From JADZGC01 sp964391595 (GTDB lineage: Bacteria; Patescibacteriota; Saccharimonadia; CAILAD01; GCA-016700035), in NCBI GenBank assembly GCA_964391595.1, contig CAYMMM010000015.1, forward strand, positions 1 to 18,024: 18,024 bases of DNA, in the 5' to 3' direction. A program made the translations under genes and the position numbers. The notes below the pieces were generated by a model. That model was not told the origin of the DNA. It searched no databases and worked only from the letters and a program-made list of their open reading frames with translations. How positions within the stretch are numbered: position 1 is the stretch's first letter; every line of letters begins with the position of its first letter. Below, one piece after another: positions 1 through 7,500 of the stretch.

Positions 1-170
1 TTTTGAATATCAGTCGCGCTCATCGAACCAGACGCGTCAAATACCGAGTCATCGATCATTCGTCCATTTGTGGCTGCCTGTGCGCTCCCGCCGGCAAATA
101 ACAAGATGCTCGCTGTCACCACAACAAGAAGTAAGCTCACCCTCTGAAAGATGTTCAACATATTCTTCAC
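1..170 (-). CDS. Exported protein, N-terminal fragment (cut by left window edge)
   Basis: Only the first 56 codons are in the window; the gene runs off the left edge. From the ATG at 161 the protein begins MLNIFQRV followed by a hydrophobic stretch (SLLLVVVTASILLFAGG) and an AQA-A type cleavage site, so it has a typical signal peptide and is exported. The first mature residues include the pattern DDSVFD...SMSATDIQ. It reminds me of a short motif at the start of other secreted proteins in this kind of genome, but I cannot name a function. I put the start at GTG 170 rather than ATG 161 because GGAGG (183-179) lies 8 nt before the GTG. That GTG directly follows the TAA of the upstream gene (TAAGTG), so the two are probably translationally coupled. 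ATG 161 remains possible. Confidence 0.75.
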   Translation of the reverse strand, partial: MKNMLNIFQRVSLLLVVVTASILLFAGGSAQAATNGRMIDDSVFDASGSMSATDIQ

Positions 171-737
171 TTACTTCACCTCCAATGACTGACTATCACT
201 GCGATTTGTGTTGCCCTGCGCATCACTCAGAATTGCCGAAACTGACCAGGTGCCTTTTTCGCTGGTCCAACTCCAGCTGACTCCCGTCTGCCCGCGATTA
301 TCGATAATAGATTTCTTCTCAAGTGTGATTGTCTTATCCCCCTTAAGCTCTACACTACAAGTATATCCTACCGGCGCAAGACAGGTGAACTCGAGTATAG
401 CGCCGACGGGCACCGAGCCATTATTACCACTCGATTTCGTCAGTGACGGCTTCGGTACACTCGCGCTCACTGGAGTCGGGCTGCCAGAAGACAGAACTTG
501 GTTTTGTGTATCAGTATTGGTTGCGTTATCATCGCGCTTCGACTCATTGCCGAGCTCGGTCTGCGGATTATTACCTTGATAGTCCATCTGACCAGCAAGC
601 TTTGAGCTGGTACGCGTACGCCAGAGAGCAAAAGCTCCGCTAGCAATGAGTATAAAAATCAACAACAGCCCGACTATCTTCATAGTCCGGCCTCGTTGAT
701 TGTGTCTCGGTATTTGTCGTTGAAAACCTTGGCGCAT
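171..737 (-). CDS. Membrane-anchored protein with extracytoplasmic Ig-like domain
   Basis: A 188-residue protein with a basic N-terminus and one hydrophobic segment (about residues 21-38), then a Ser/Thr/Asn/Gln-rich spacer (about 45-105) and a C-terminal beta-rich domain (about 108-188) with two cysteines and the string SWSWTSEKGTWSVSA, which looks like an Ig-like or Big-type fold. It is probably anchored in the membrane with the C-terminus outside. Two starts are possible. ATG 737 lies just after an extended -10 box, with a GGGGG run only 3 nt away. ATG 683 (MKIVGLLL) has GAGG 7 nt upstream and would give a more typical signal-like N-terminus. The gene abuts the exported protein to its left (TAAGTG), so the pair is likely an operon. 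I do not recognise a specific family. Confidence 0.75.
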   Translation of the reverse strand: MRQGFQRQIPRHNQRGRTMKIVGLLLIFILIASGAFALWRTRTSSKLAGQMDYQGNNPQTELGNESKRDDNATNTDTQNQVLSSGSPTPVSASVPKPSLTKSSGNNGSVPVGAILEFTCLAPVGYTCSVELKGDKTITLEKKSIIDNRGQTGVSWSWTSEKGTWSVSAILSDAQGNTNRSDSQSLEVK

Positions 738-758
738 ACACCCCCAATTTACTTTCTT

Positions 759-767
759 ATCTTACCA
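759..767 (-). promoter_or_regulatory. Extended -10 promoter candidate for the Ig-like protein gene
   Basis: On the minus strand TGGTAAGAT (767-759) is an extended -10 element (TG-N-TAAGAT). A start of transcription about 7 nt downstream would leave a leader of roughly 15 nt before ATG 737. No convincing -35 box is seen. The call rests on a short match only. Confidence 0.35.
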
Positions 768-869
768 TATCGGCATGAGCGTTATGTGAAAAATATACCT
801 ATTCCGACAAAACATCTTGCATGATATGTTCAGCACATCTCTTCTTAAGCAAAATGAACACAAATCAAG

Positions 870-875
870 TACAAT
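870..875 (+). promoter_or_regulatory. -10 box for the AI-2E permease gene, possibly leaderless
   Basis: TACAAT at 870-875 ends 8 nt before the ATG at 884. Transcription would be expected to start at about 882-884, leaving no room for a Shine-Dalgarno site, and none is visible. A -35 box is weak (TTAAGC at 845-850, spacing 19). Confidence 0.45.
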
Positions 876-883
876 AGCACTAT

Positions 884-1951
884 ATGGCAAACCAACAACC
901 AGTCCGCAATCGCACAGAGCTCGTCATCAGTACTCGTACCGTGATGCGTATCCTTATGACTATTCTGTTATTTGTTGCAAGTATAGAATTCATAATCATC
1001 TTGCAAGCGCAGCTCATCTGGCTCGCTATTTCTTTCTTCTTAGCGCTAGCCCTCACCCCCGCCACAGACTGGCTGGCTCGCTTTATGCCTCGCAAAAACC
1101 GAGGCCTTGCGCTGTTTATACTCCTCTTAAGCTGCCTCAGTATCTTCATATATATGGTTGTTGTGCTGACTCCTCCGTTTATCGACCAGCTCTCAAATCT
1201 CGTGCGCAACTTCCCTACTTACTGGCAAAATCTCACCACCTCAAACTCATCGCTTGGTTCACTGCTCCGAAACGTGGATATCAATTCTGTCGTAACCTCA
1301 AATCAAGATAAAATCCTTGGAAGTCTTAGCAATGCTGGAGCGTGGCTAGGTAGTATCGCTTCGGGTGTCATAGCTCTCATTACGATTTTCACCCTGACGT
1401 TTTTCATGGTCATCGAGGGGCCCCGCTGGCTTGAAATCTTCTGGCGCTACCAGACACCACGCAGGCGTGAAGCACGCAAGGCTATAGCTCGGGATATGTT
1501 TGAAACGGTCAGTGGCTTTGTTGCAGGAAATGTCGCCACCAGCGTCGTCGCAGCACTTGTCACTACCATCTTCTTGCTCATTATGCGCGTTCCCTCACCA
1601 CTTGCCCTCGGTATTTTGGTAGGTTTACTCGATCTCATACCGCTCATTGGAGCTACGCTCGCTGCAATAGTAGTATCTCTGTTTGTGTTGGCTTTTGCAG
1701 GCGTTCCCGCTGGGGTCATCTCGATCATTTTCTTCATTGTGTACCAACAGATAGAAAACAACATCTTGCAACCACTCGTCTATGCCAAGAGCGTTTCGAT
1801 CTCCCCGCTTGTAGTCGGCATTGCAGCACTCTTAGGAGCTGCGCTAGCTGGTTTCTTTGGGGCACTGGTCGCAATACCAGTAGCAGCGAGTCTGCAAATC
1901 CTCGTCAAAGACATGCTTGAACGCAAAGACGAGCTCTTCGACAAGGTCTAA
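884..1951 (+). CDS. AI-2E family transporter (PF01594-type permease)
   Basis: A 355-residue polytopic membrane protein of the usual length for the AI-2E/PerM/YdiK family. Hydrophobic segments lie at about residues 21-41, 43-62 and 74-96. A hydrophilic region (about 97-153) with the WQNL pattern follows, then TM segments near 155-178 and a C-terminal group from about 205 to 340. Family hallmarks are visible: LLDLIPLIGATLAA in the re-entrant region and QQIENNILQPLVYAKSV followed by SPLVV near the C-terminus. Members are proposed to export small solutes or autoinducer-2, or to act as ion antiporters; the substrate here cannot be told. The start is the ATG right after the TACAAT box, with no ribosome-binding site. 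It is transcribed away from the Ig-like gene on its left and converges on the secreted protein to its right. Confidence 0.93.
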   Translation: MANQQPVRNRTELVISTRTVMRILMTILLFVASIEFIIILQAQLIWLAISFFLALALTPATDWLARFMPRKNRGLALFILLLSCLSIFIYMVVVLTPPFIDQLSNLVRNFPTYWQNLTTSNSSLGSLLRNVDINSVVTSNQDKILGSLSNAGAWLGSIASGVIALITIFTLTFFMVIEGPRWLEIFWRYQTPRRREARKAIARDMFETVSGFVAGNVATSVVAALVTTIFLLIMRVPSPLALGILVGLLDLIPLIGATLAAIVVSLFVLAFAGVPAGVISIIFFIVYQQIENNILQPLVYAKSVSISPLVVGIAALLGAALAGFFGALVAIPVAASLQILVKDMLERKDELFDKV

Positions 1952-1973
1952 CCCCTCCATCATTTTTTTCTAG

Positions 1974-2014
1974 TCAAACACAAATAAACTGCCGCCCTGT
2001 TTCGGGCGACGGCA
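1974..2014 (-). terminator. Intrinsic terminator of the secreted protein gene
   Basis: Positions 1990-2014 form a hairpin (TGCCG...CGGCA outer stem, CCC/GGG inner stem, one bulge) lying 24 nt past the stop of the minus-strand gene. On the minus strand it is followed by a T-rich tail (CAGTTTATTTGTGTTT). On the plus strand there is a T7 run at about 1964-1970 before the hairpin but no clear U-tract after it, so it serves mainly the minus strand and possibly both converging genes. Confidence 0.6.
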
Positions 2015-2037
2015 CTCTTCGTACATCAGACTTCAAC

Positions 2038-3426
2038 TTATTGTACGCCGCAGACTATCCAAGCACATCCGATATACTTACTCACTACTGGCGACGAGGC
2101 GGTACTATTATCTACTTTCGCCACGACTTGATAGACATACGTGCCATAGGCATTGACCGAAGTATCTACGAAGCTCGTGCTTGTCGTATTCACTGTCTGC
2201 TTACCCGGGCGAACAACGTCGTAGCTGGTTGCTCCTGCCACCGCCGACCATGAGACGTTCATCTGGCAACCAGTTCGATAAGTACAGCCAGGATCACCTA
2301 GAAAGATCGCTGATAGCCAGTTGTAGCTTAGCGAGAAATTCTTGAAAACGGGAGCGGTAGGTAGGTTGGGTGTCGGTGTAGGAGTAGGAGTCGCAGATTG
2401 AGTGGGTGTTGGCGTCACGGGAGTAGGTGTTGGAGTCGCAACATCTACCGTCACCTTATCGATCGCGATCGTATCGCCTGTGCTGCCCGTAGAGTGAGCG
2501 CCTAGTACGCGAATGGTCAGCACGTGATCTACTGAGGAACTGATACCTGATCTTGTAAACACAAGCTGCTGATCACTGCGAGTACTGGCATATTCGTCAA
2601 TTGTTCCGACCACAGCCGAATCAATACTAACCTCTGCCTTCCCGTGCCATGGAGCTTTTGCGCCATACAATGCTACTGAGTTTCCACGGAACTTAAAGCT
2701 TGCGGTCGCACCGGTAGTTGAGGAGTAGTGATCCGATCCTAAGTATTTACTGTAGGTACCACTAGCGTTGTCGCCAATGCTCCATGAGCCAGCATAACTC
2801 AAAAGTGAATCATTCCAGATGCCCGTAGACAATGTCGCTGTTGGAGAGCTACTCGGGGTTGGAGTAGGTGTTGGTAGTGTCGATTGTGAAGGGGTAGGTG
2901 TGGAGGTTGGGGTGGATGATTGCGTCACCGTTGGTGTAGCGCTTTTTGTAGGTGTAGGCGTTACGACAACCGTGTTACAGTTACTACCATCTCCCGCTGG
3001 AGTACAGGTGTCATTAATCAATCTACCATTCAGGAGCGACACGCCATCAGTGTATACCTTTACCTTGATCGAATGGTTACCAGCAGATATTGGCTGTGCA
3101 GCCCCAACCCCGACCCACAGCCAGCTACTGGCATTCAGACCACTGACAGATTGCGAGAAACAGGTCGTACCGTCAATCTCGACAGATACATTCGCAGTAC
3201 CGTTCCCCTTGAGTTGTAGCCAGGGCTTATACGAATCAGCGTCTGCTGCGGCCACCGTAATTGATGCGTTGGCTGAGCCAATCTCACCCGTTGCACAGCC
3301 CGCTGCCTGTGCCCGCTGAATCGACACAGGCATAAGTGAGGCTACGAGCAATACCGTGCTTGCAGATAAAATAGAAAGTCTCGTAAAAAAGCCTGTGTGG
3401 TTACGTTGTAGTAAATATAATTTCAT
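2038..3426 (-). CDS. Secreted multidomain carbohydrate-binding-like protein with PT-rich linkers
   Basis: A 462-residue exported protein. Residues 1-41 form a signal peptide with an AQA-A cleavage site. A first beta-rich domain (about 43-150) ends in RLINDTCTPAGDGSNC, a pattern I associate with malectin/CBM-like jelly rolls. A Pro-Thr-Ser linker (about 155-199) follows, then a second jelly-roll-like domain (about 200-330) starting WNDSLLSYAGSW and containing GKAEVSIDS and a C-terminal IAIDKV strand. A second PT linker (about 331-357) leads to a fibronectin-III-like domain (about 358-462; VSWSAVAGATSYDVV) with paired cysteines. No catalytic motif is visible, so a binding or adhesion role at the cell surface is an inference. 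The start has AGGG about 6 nt upstream and a TATACT box at 3448-3443. It stands alone as a transcription unit. Confidence 0.88.
   Translation of the reverse strand: MKLYLLQRNHTGFFTRLSILSASTVLLVASLMPVSIQRAQAAGCATGEIGSANASITVAAADADSYKPWLQLKGNGTANVSVEIDGTTCFSQSVSGLNASSWLWVGVGAAQPISAGNHSIKVKVYTDGVSLLNGRLINDTCTPAGDGSNCNTVVVTPTPTKSATPTVTQSSTPTSTPTPSQSTLPTPTPTPSSSPTATLSTGIWNDSLLSYAGSWSIGDNASGTYSKYLGSDHYSSTTGATASFKFRGNSVALYGAKAPWHGKAEVSIDSAVVGTIDEYASTRSDQQLVFTRSGISSSVDHVLTIRVLGAHSTGSTGDTIAIDKVTVDVATPTPTPVTPTPTQSATPTPTPTPNLPTAPVFKNFSLSYNWLSAIFLGDPGCTYRTGCQMNVSWSAVAGATSYDVVRPGKQTVNTTSTSFVDTSVNAYGTYVYQVVAKVDNSTASSPVVSKYIGCAWIVCGVQ
2351..2440. repeat. Degenerate GGTGTNGGAGT repeat encoding the second PT linker
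   Basis: Purine-rich plus-strand units such as GGTGTAGGAGTAGGAGT encode repeated Thr-Pro pairs in the secreted protein. It is a coding low-complexity tract that could vary in length by slippage. Confidence 0.7.
2829..2964. repeat. Degenerate repeat encoding the first PT/TS linker
   Basis: Repeats of GGAGTAGGTGTTGG-type units encode the Thr/Pro/Ser-rich linker between the first and second domains of the secreted protein. The same short unit recurs in the second linker at 2351-2440. A long plus-strand frame over this tract is an artefact of the repeat. Confidence 0.7.
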
Positions 3427-3442
3427 TGCTACCCTACTTGTA

Positions 3443-3448
3443 AGTATA
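3443..3448 (-). promoter_or_regulatory. -10 box for the secreted protein gene
   Basis: TATACT on the minus strand (3448-3443) lies 16 nt before ATG 3426. It would give a leader of about 10 nt that just contains the AGGG ribosome-binding site. No good -35 box is seen. Confidence 0.4.
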
Positions 3449-3491
3449 CGATTTGGATCTCCAAAACACTAGCATCTTCAGAGAAACGAGC

Positions 3492-4064
3492 TTAAACGCG
3501 ATGGAGAAGACCTACAAAGAGATCGTAATGAGTTGCTATCAGATAAAGATTGACTATAACCAGCGCCGGGAATAATACCCAATTCTCAAGCGCATTGTCG
3601 GTCGTGATGCGCCAGGCACGGATAGGCGGTATACCAAACTTAAACGGAATTGGCAGCAGCCACGGAACACCCTCCTTGCTAAAAGTATCAATGATGAGAT
3701 GCGAGGCCATACCGATCATGTATGCCCACCAAACAAGCTCCATGTTTATACGCGGAAAAATTGGATGAATAAACCCCAGCAGGAGTTTTGCAACCAGGCC
3801 AAACAGTGCCAAACCAAGCAGCGAATGAGTCAGAAAACGATGCCCGCCAAGCATTTTGCTTATAATCTTCCCTACAAATCCTCCAATCGGGAGGTTTCGC
3901 CAAAATGGTGCTGTCGGTTGGTCGATGTCGGGAGTGATTCCGCCGATTTGGTTTGCGAGAATCGCGGCTACTGCCGTACCAAGCGTAAGCTGTGCAGGAG
4001 GATAGATTATTGTTGCTGCGAGAAGGCCGGTGAAGGCAATCATGTCATGCGTGCGGCCAGTCAT
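3492..4064 (-). CDS. Membrane-bound metal-dependent hydrolase, YdjM/DUF457 family
   Basis: A 190-residue membrane protein. The family's metal-binding pattern is visible: H6 in GRTHD, D46 and D48 in GGITPDIDQPTAPFWR, H75 and H80 in GGHRFLTHS, H122 and D126 in SHLIIDTFS. Hydrophobic segments lie near residues 8-37, 82-103, 111-127 and 165-185. This family (PF04307, E. coli YdjM) is annotated as inner-membrane metal-dependent hydrolases, but the natural substrate is poorly known; in enterobacteria ydjM is LexA-regulated. No LexA box is evident here. ATG 4064 has no Shine-Dalgarno site but sits 6 nt after a TACACT box, suggesting leaderless translation. It lies just downstream of the Rhs locus, but its own promoter-like box argues for independent expression. 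Confidence 0.9.
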   Translation of the reverse strand: MTGRTHDMIAFTGLLAATIIYPPAQLTLGTAVAAILANQIGGITPDIDQPTAPFWRNLPIGGFVGKIISKMLGGHRFLTHSLLGLALFGLVAKLLLGFIHPIFPRINMELVWWAYMIGMASHLIIDTFSKEGVPWLLPIPFKFGIPPIRAWRITTDNALENWVLFPALVIVNLYLIATHYDLFVGLLHRV

Positions 4065-4070
4065 AAGACT

Positions 4071-4076
4071 AGTGTA
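4071..4076 (-). promoter_or_regulatory. -10 box for the YdjM-like gene, possibly leaderless
   Basis: TACACT (4076-4071) ends 6 nt before ATG 4064. A weak TTATTA at 4100-4095, spacing 18, could be the -35. No ribosome-binding site can fit between them. Confidence 0.45.
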
Positions 4077-4115
4077 ACAAACTCTAGAAGCCCCTAATAA
4101 CTTGATGGCAACAGT

Positions 4116-4541
4116 CTACTTTAAAAGCTCGAACTCTTTTTTCTTAAAGTCATATTTATAGATCTGCTTGCCAGTATGACTATTGGTCTCTATGGAAAAA
4201 TCGTCAAATAAAGTTGTACGAAGAATTGTCGTATCAGCGATTTGACGCAATGAGGCTTGAAGATCAAGATTGTTTAATACTGATTCTGATGGAATGCTTT
4301 TACGTGAAAAGATATTAAGGTCAGCGTCTAGTGAGGAATCGAATTGTATATCTATTTGCGATTCTATTGTATTCTCACGAGACCGCCCAAGCGATATTTC
4401 GCCCTGAAACGCTTTACCTTCGATTTCGCCGTTAAACGACATAAGTACATTTGAGTTTGCAAGCAACTGCAGGCTTTCGCGATCAATTGTGTGAATCTCA
4501 CGAATAAAACTATCAAGTGTATTTCTTAATTTCATATTCAT
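4116..4541 (-). CDS. Small cytoplasmic protein coupled to the Rhs gene, candidate immunity protein
   Basis: A 141-residue soluble protein without a signal peptide or membrane segment, rich in acidic and Ser/Asn/Ile residues. Its ATG overlaps the TAA of the giant Rhs-like gene by one base (TAATG), so translation is almost certainly coupled. In Rhs and other polymorphic-toxin loci the gene directly after the toxin tip usually encodes the matching immunity protein, so that is the leading inference; I recognise no known immunity family. The string FNGEIEGKAFQGEISL and the end KYDFKKKEFELLK suggest a mixed alpha/beta or beta-rich fold. It could instead be a chaperone for the Rhs protein. The gene is somewhat more AT-rich than the Rhs body, as often seen for exchangeable tip and immunity modules. 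Confidence 0.85.
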   Translation of the reverse strand: MNMKLRNTLDSFIREIHTIDRESLQLLANSNVLMSFNGEIEGKAFQGEISLGRSRENTIESQIDIQFDSSLDADLNIFSRKSIPSESVLNNLDLQASLRQIADTTILRTTLFDDFSIETNSHTGKQIYKYDFKKKEFELLK

Positions 4542-7500
4542 TATCTTCTAAATAATCTCCATAAGAAGTTCAGTGCTTTATTCACATATTTCCCAGCCGG
4601 CCCCGCCTGACCAAACTTATATTTATATGCAGGCGGCAATGGGATTCGTATAGGCGCGCGCTTGAATAGGTTGAACTGTATGTGTGATCGCCACACTTTA
4701 CCATTAATGCCAGGGCCCCTCCAATAATGATGCGGCCCATGAAGTCCGACGTTTGCAATTGTACCCCTAGCCTTAGCTACTAGTTTTGCGCTTCGAGATG
4801 CAACGAACCCACCAGCCGCAGTATCAAGAGCAAGACTTATCCAGTTAAATTTCTTTCCCGTACCAACCTGCCCGACAAGATTTCCTGCTACGCCACCCGC
4901 TGCCCCAATCGATCCAGCAACGGTAGCGGCGGCCGGGCCAGCACAAATACCAGCTGTTGCAGCGACACATGCGCCAACTGCGACTGTAGTACCAACGGCA
5001 ATGCCGATCTGTGCTGCACCTCTCCAGTGGTCTTTGGCAAATTTCTTCACATTGCTGATGCCCCACTCCCCAGACAGATCGAATTCATTTATCGGATCTA
5101 CGGGGTATACATAGTTGTTATCTACTCCCCCTTCTACCGGATCAACCTGTAAGAATCTCCCAATCTTTGCAATATAGACACGTGCCCCCATCTGTATCGG
5201 CCGCAATGCTGTTAGCGTAGTCTCGGTTTGTTTCTGGTGCTGGCCAACCCAGCCATAATCTGCGGAGTTCAATCGTGAATCTACTACGTTTGCATTTGTA
5301 TCAAACATCGGCCGCACATTCGTTTGATCAAGTGAACCGAGCCACGCAGTAGTTGGCTGTACCACTTCGCCAAATGGGCTATATATCTCAACTCCGCTCC
5401 CTTTTATTTGTCCCGCCCCATCCACCGTAAGAAGTGCATCGCCGTGGAAGTTAGGCAACATCACTTGCGATTTCGAAGCTGTGGTGGTCTGAGTCGGGCG
5501 CAAGCTCAGCATCAATCCTCCGGGCAAAGGTAGGTATTGCTCGATAATTGTCTTACCGCTCGCCATCAAGTAATCTGGCGAATCACCCGAAGAAGTGTAG
5601 CCCATGTAGCTTGTAGTAGTGGTAGAGCCTACTTTATTCGTATGTGTGATGAGACGATTCTGTACATCCCGTGCATAGGTCACTGAGCTTGTACCCTGTG
5701 TGATGCTGGTATTTCGGTCGCTTTGATCATAAGCGAACGTAGTCTTCGTCGAAGTACCAAGACTTAAAGTATTACCATGACTATCGTACGTAGGAGCATC
5801 GAGCGAAGCGTCTGAGCTCGCGATCAGCCGATCAGCGAAATCATAACAGTACCAGTTCGTCGCTCCATTGATCGTTGTTTTCAAACGGTTTGAGTTTTTG
5901 CCCGCATTTGGATTGTTGCCCGCCTTTGAAGCACAGTTTGGATCTTGGTTGAGATAGTCATAGGCAAAAGTATTACCAGCCTGATTTGAACCAGTGAGGC
6001 GATTCGCCGAGTCATAGGTAAACGTCTGTGCAGCTGAGCCTTTGAGCGATTGTGCGTTGATGGTGTAATCCAGCACATCGCCTCCGGTGCTCCGGAGTAC
6101 ATTTTCGGTGATTGTATTCTTCTTACCGCTAGTTTGCGTCGGCAGTGTATACGTCACACTCGTCTGTCTTTGCAAGGAATCATATCCGATATTTGAGAGA
6201 CTTAGGCCTGGCACCTTATTCACGTCTACTTTAGAAATGCGCCCAAAAGCATCATATGACATGGTCGCAACTGTTGCGCCATTCACCTGCTGGGTGGCAA
6301 GCTGGCCGTAGTCGTTGTATGTAAAGCCTTCGTTGCCTAGCGGCCCAGAGCGAGACGTGAGCTGTCCCTTGGTGTTATAGGTGCTTGCAGTAGTCTTGCC
6401 CCAAGAATCTTTGTAAGAAACGACGCGCCCGAGGAGATCGTTGACTACAACTATCGAACTATTGTTATCGATTGTAGCGGTCTGTAACGGACTATCGTTG
6501 TATTCGTAGTCATTTGTGATAACATTTCCAGCTCGACTGCCCACCGTCGGAATAGTTGTTTTGATTACTCTTCCGCGCTCGTCAAATTCCATACAAGTCC
6601 AAGCATCTGAGCCAATACGTGACGCAACTATTCTCCCTGCGTCGTCATAGATCGACTCTGTAGTACGTGAGGCCTGCGGCCCTGCTCCATCGGGATCAGG
6701 CTCTATGCGCTGCTTGACGAAGCCTGCTTGCTTGTAAGCTTCGATTGCAGTCGTACACGGATTATCAGCGGTCTCGAGCGCGCCCCAATGTACGTACTGT
6801 GTTGTGTTTCCTCCCGGAAGTGTTTTGGAAAGTTGACGGAGATAACCTGTACCGGGGGTCTCAAATGTCGATGAGGTCTTCAGAGCAAGTCCAGTCGGAT
6901 CAAGCGTAGAGTCTTTCACTATTCCGAGCGCAGGATCGCTGTAGGTGGTCTTCGCATTAGAGTTACCTAACTGAGTGTCATATCCAATTGCAGTAGTCGT
7001 TAACCCGTACCCTGGGCTCAAGAACGAATCCCATCGATTGGTGCCCATACCTGCACTTACATCGGTAATGCCCGGGCCCATAATGTACAGATCGAAGACT
7101 CCCGGATTCCCTTGGTGTGCATAGTCATAGCGGAAGCGGTACGACTTGCCGGCTTCAGCGACGAAGGTGCCAATATTTTTGTTCTGTGCTGGTCCTTCAC
7201 TGACGTACTTCCAGTCGTCGATTACAAGTTTGTCATCAATCCATACTCTCGCACCGTCATCGTGCCACAGTGTAATTGTGTACGTACCAGCCTGTGGGAA
7301 TTTTACTTTTCCGGTTGCTGAAACGCCCCAGCCTTGAGCCGTCGGATCGGGGGTAAATGGTGGGTTCTTGGTTCGCCAGTCAGCTTGCATGAGTCCTGGC
7401 TTCGTTACATCAAAGCTCGTGGTATGCACGGTCGGACCACCGAAAAGTACAGGCTGCGCACCATCATTTGTTGTAGTAGTCCGAACGTTGTAATACGCCA

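Noticed and set aside
817..1311. 164-codon plus-strand frame overlapping the AI-2E gene
   Set aside because: It is another frame of the same DNA; the AI-2E frame carries clear family motifs.
2829..2964. Regular short repeats as a possible CRISPR array
   Set aside because: The units are degenerate, directly adjacent and coding, with no uniform repeat and unique-spacer pattern.
2819..3319. 166-codon plus-strand frame rich in GVGVG
   Set aside because: It is an artefact of the PT-linker repeat read in antisense; the minus strand has signal peptide, domains, promoter and terminator.
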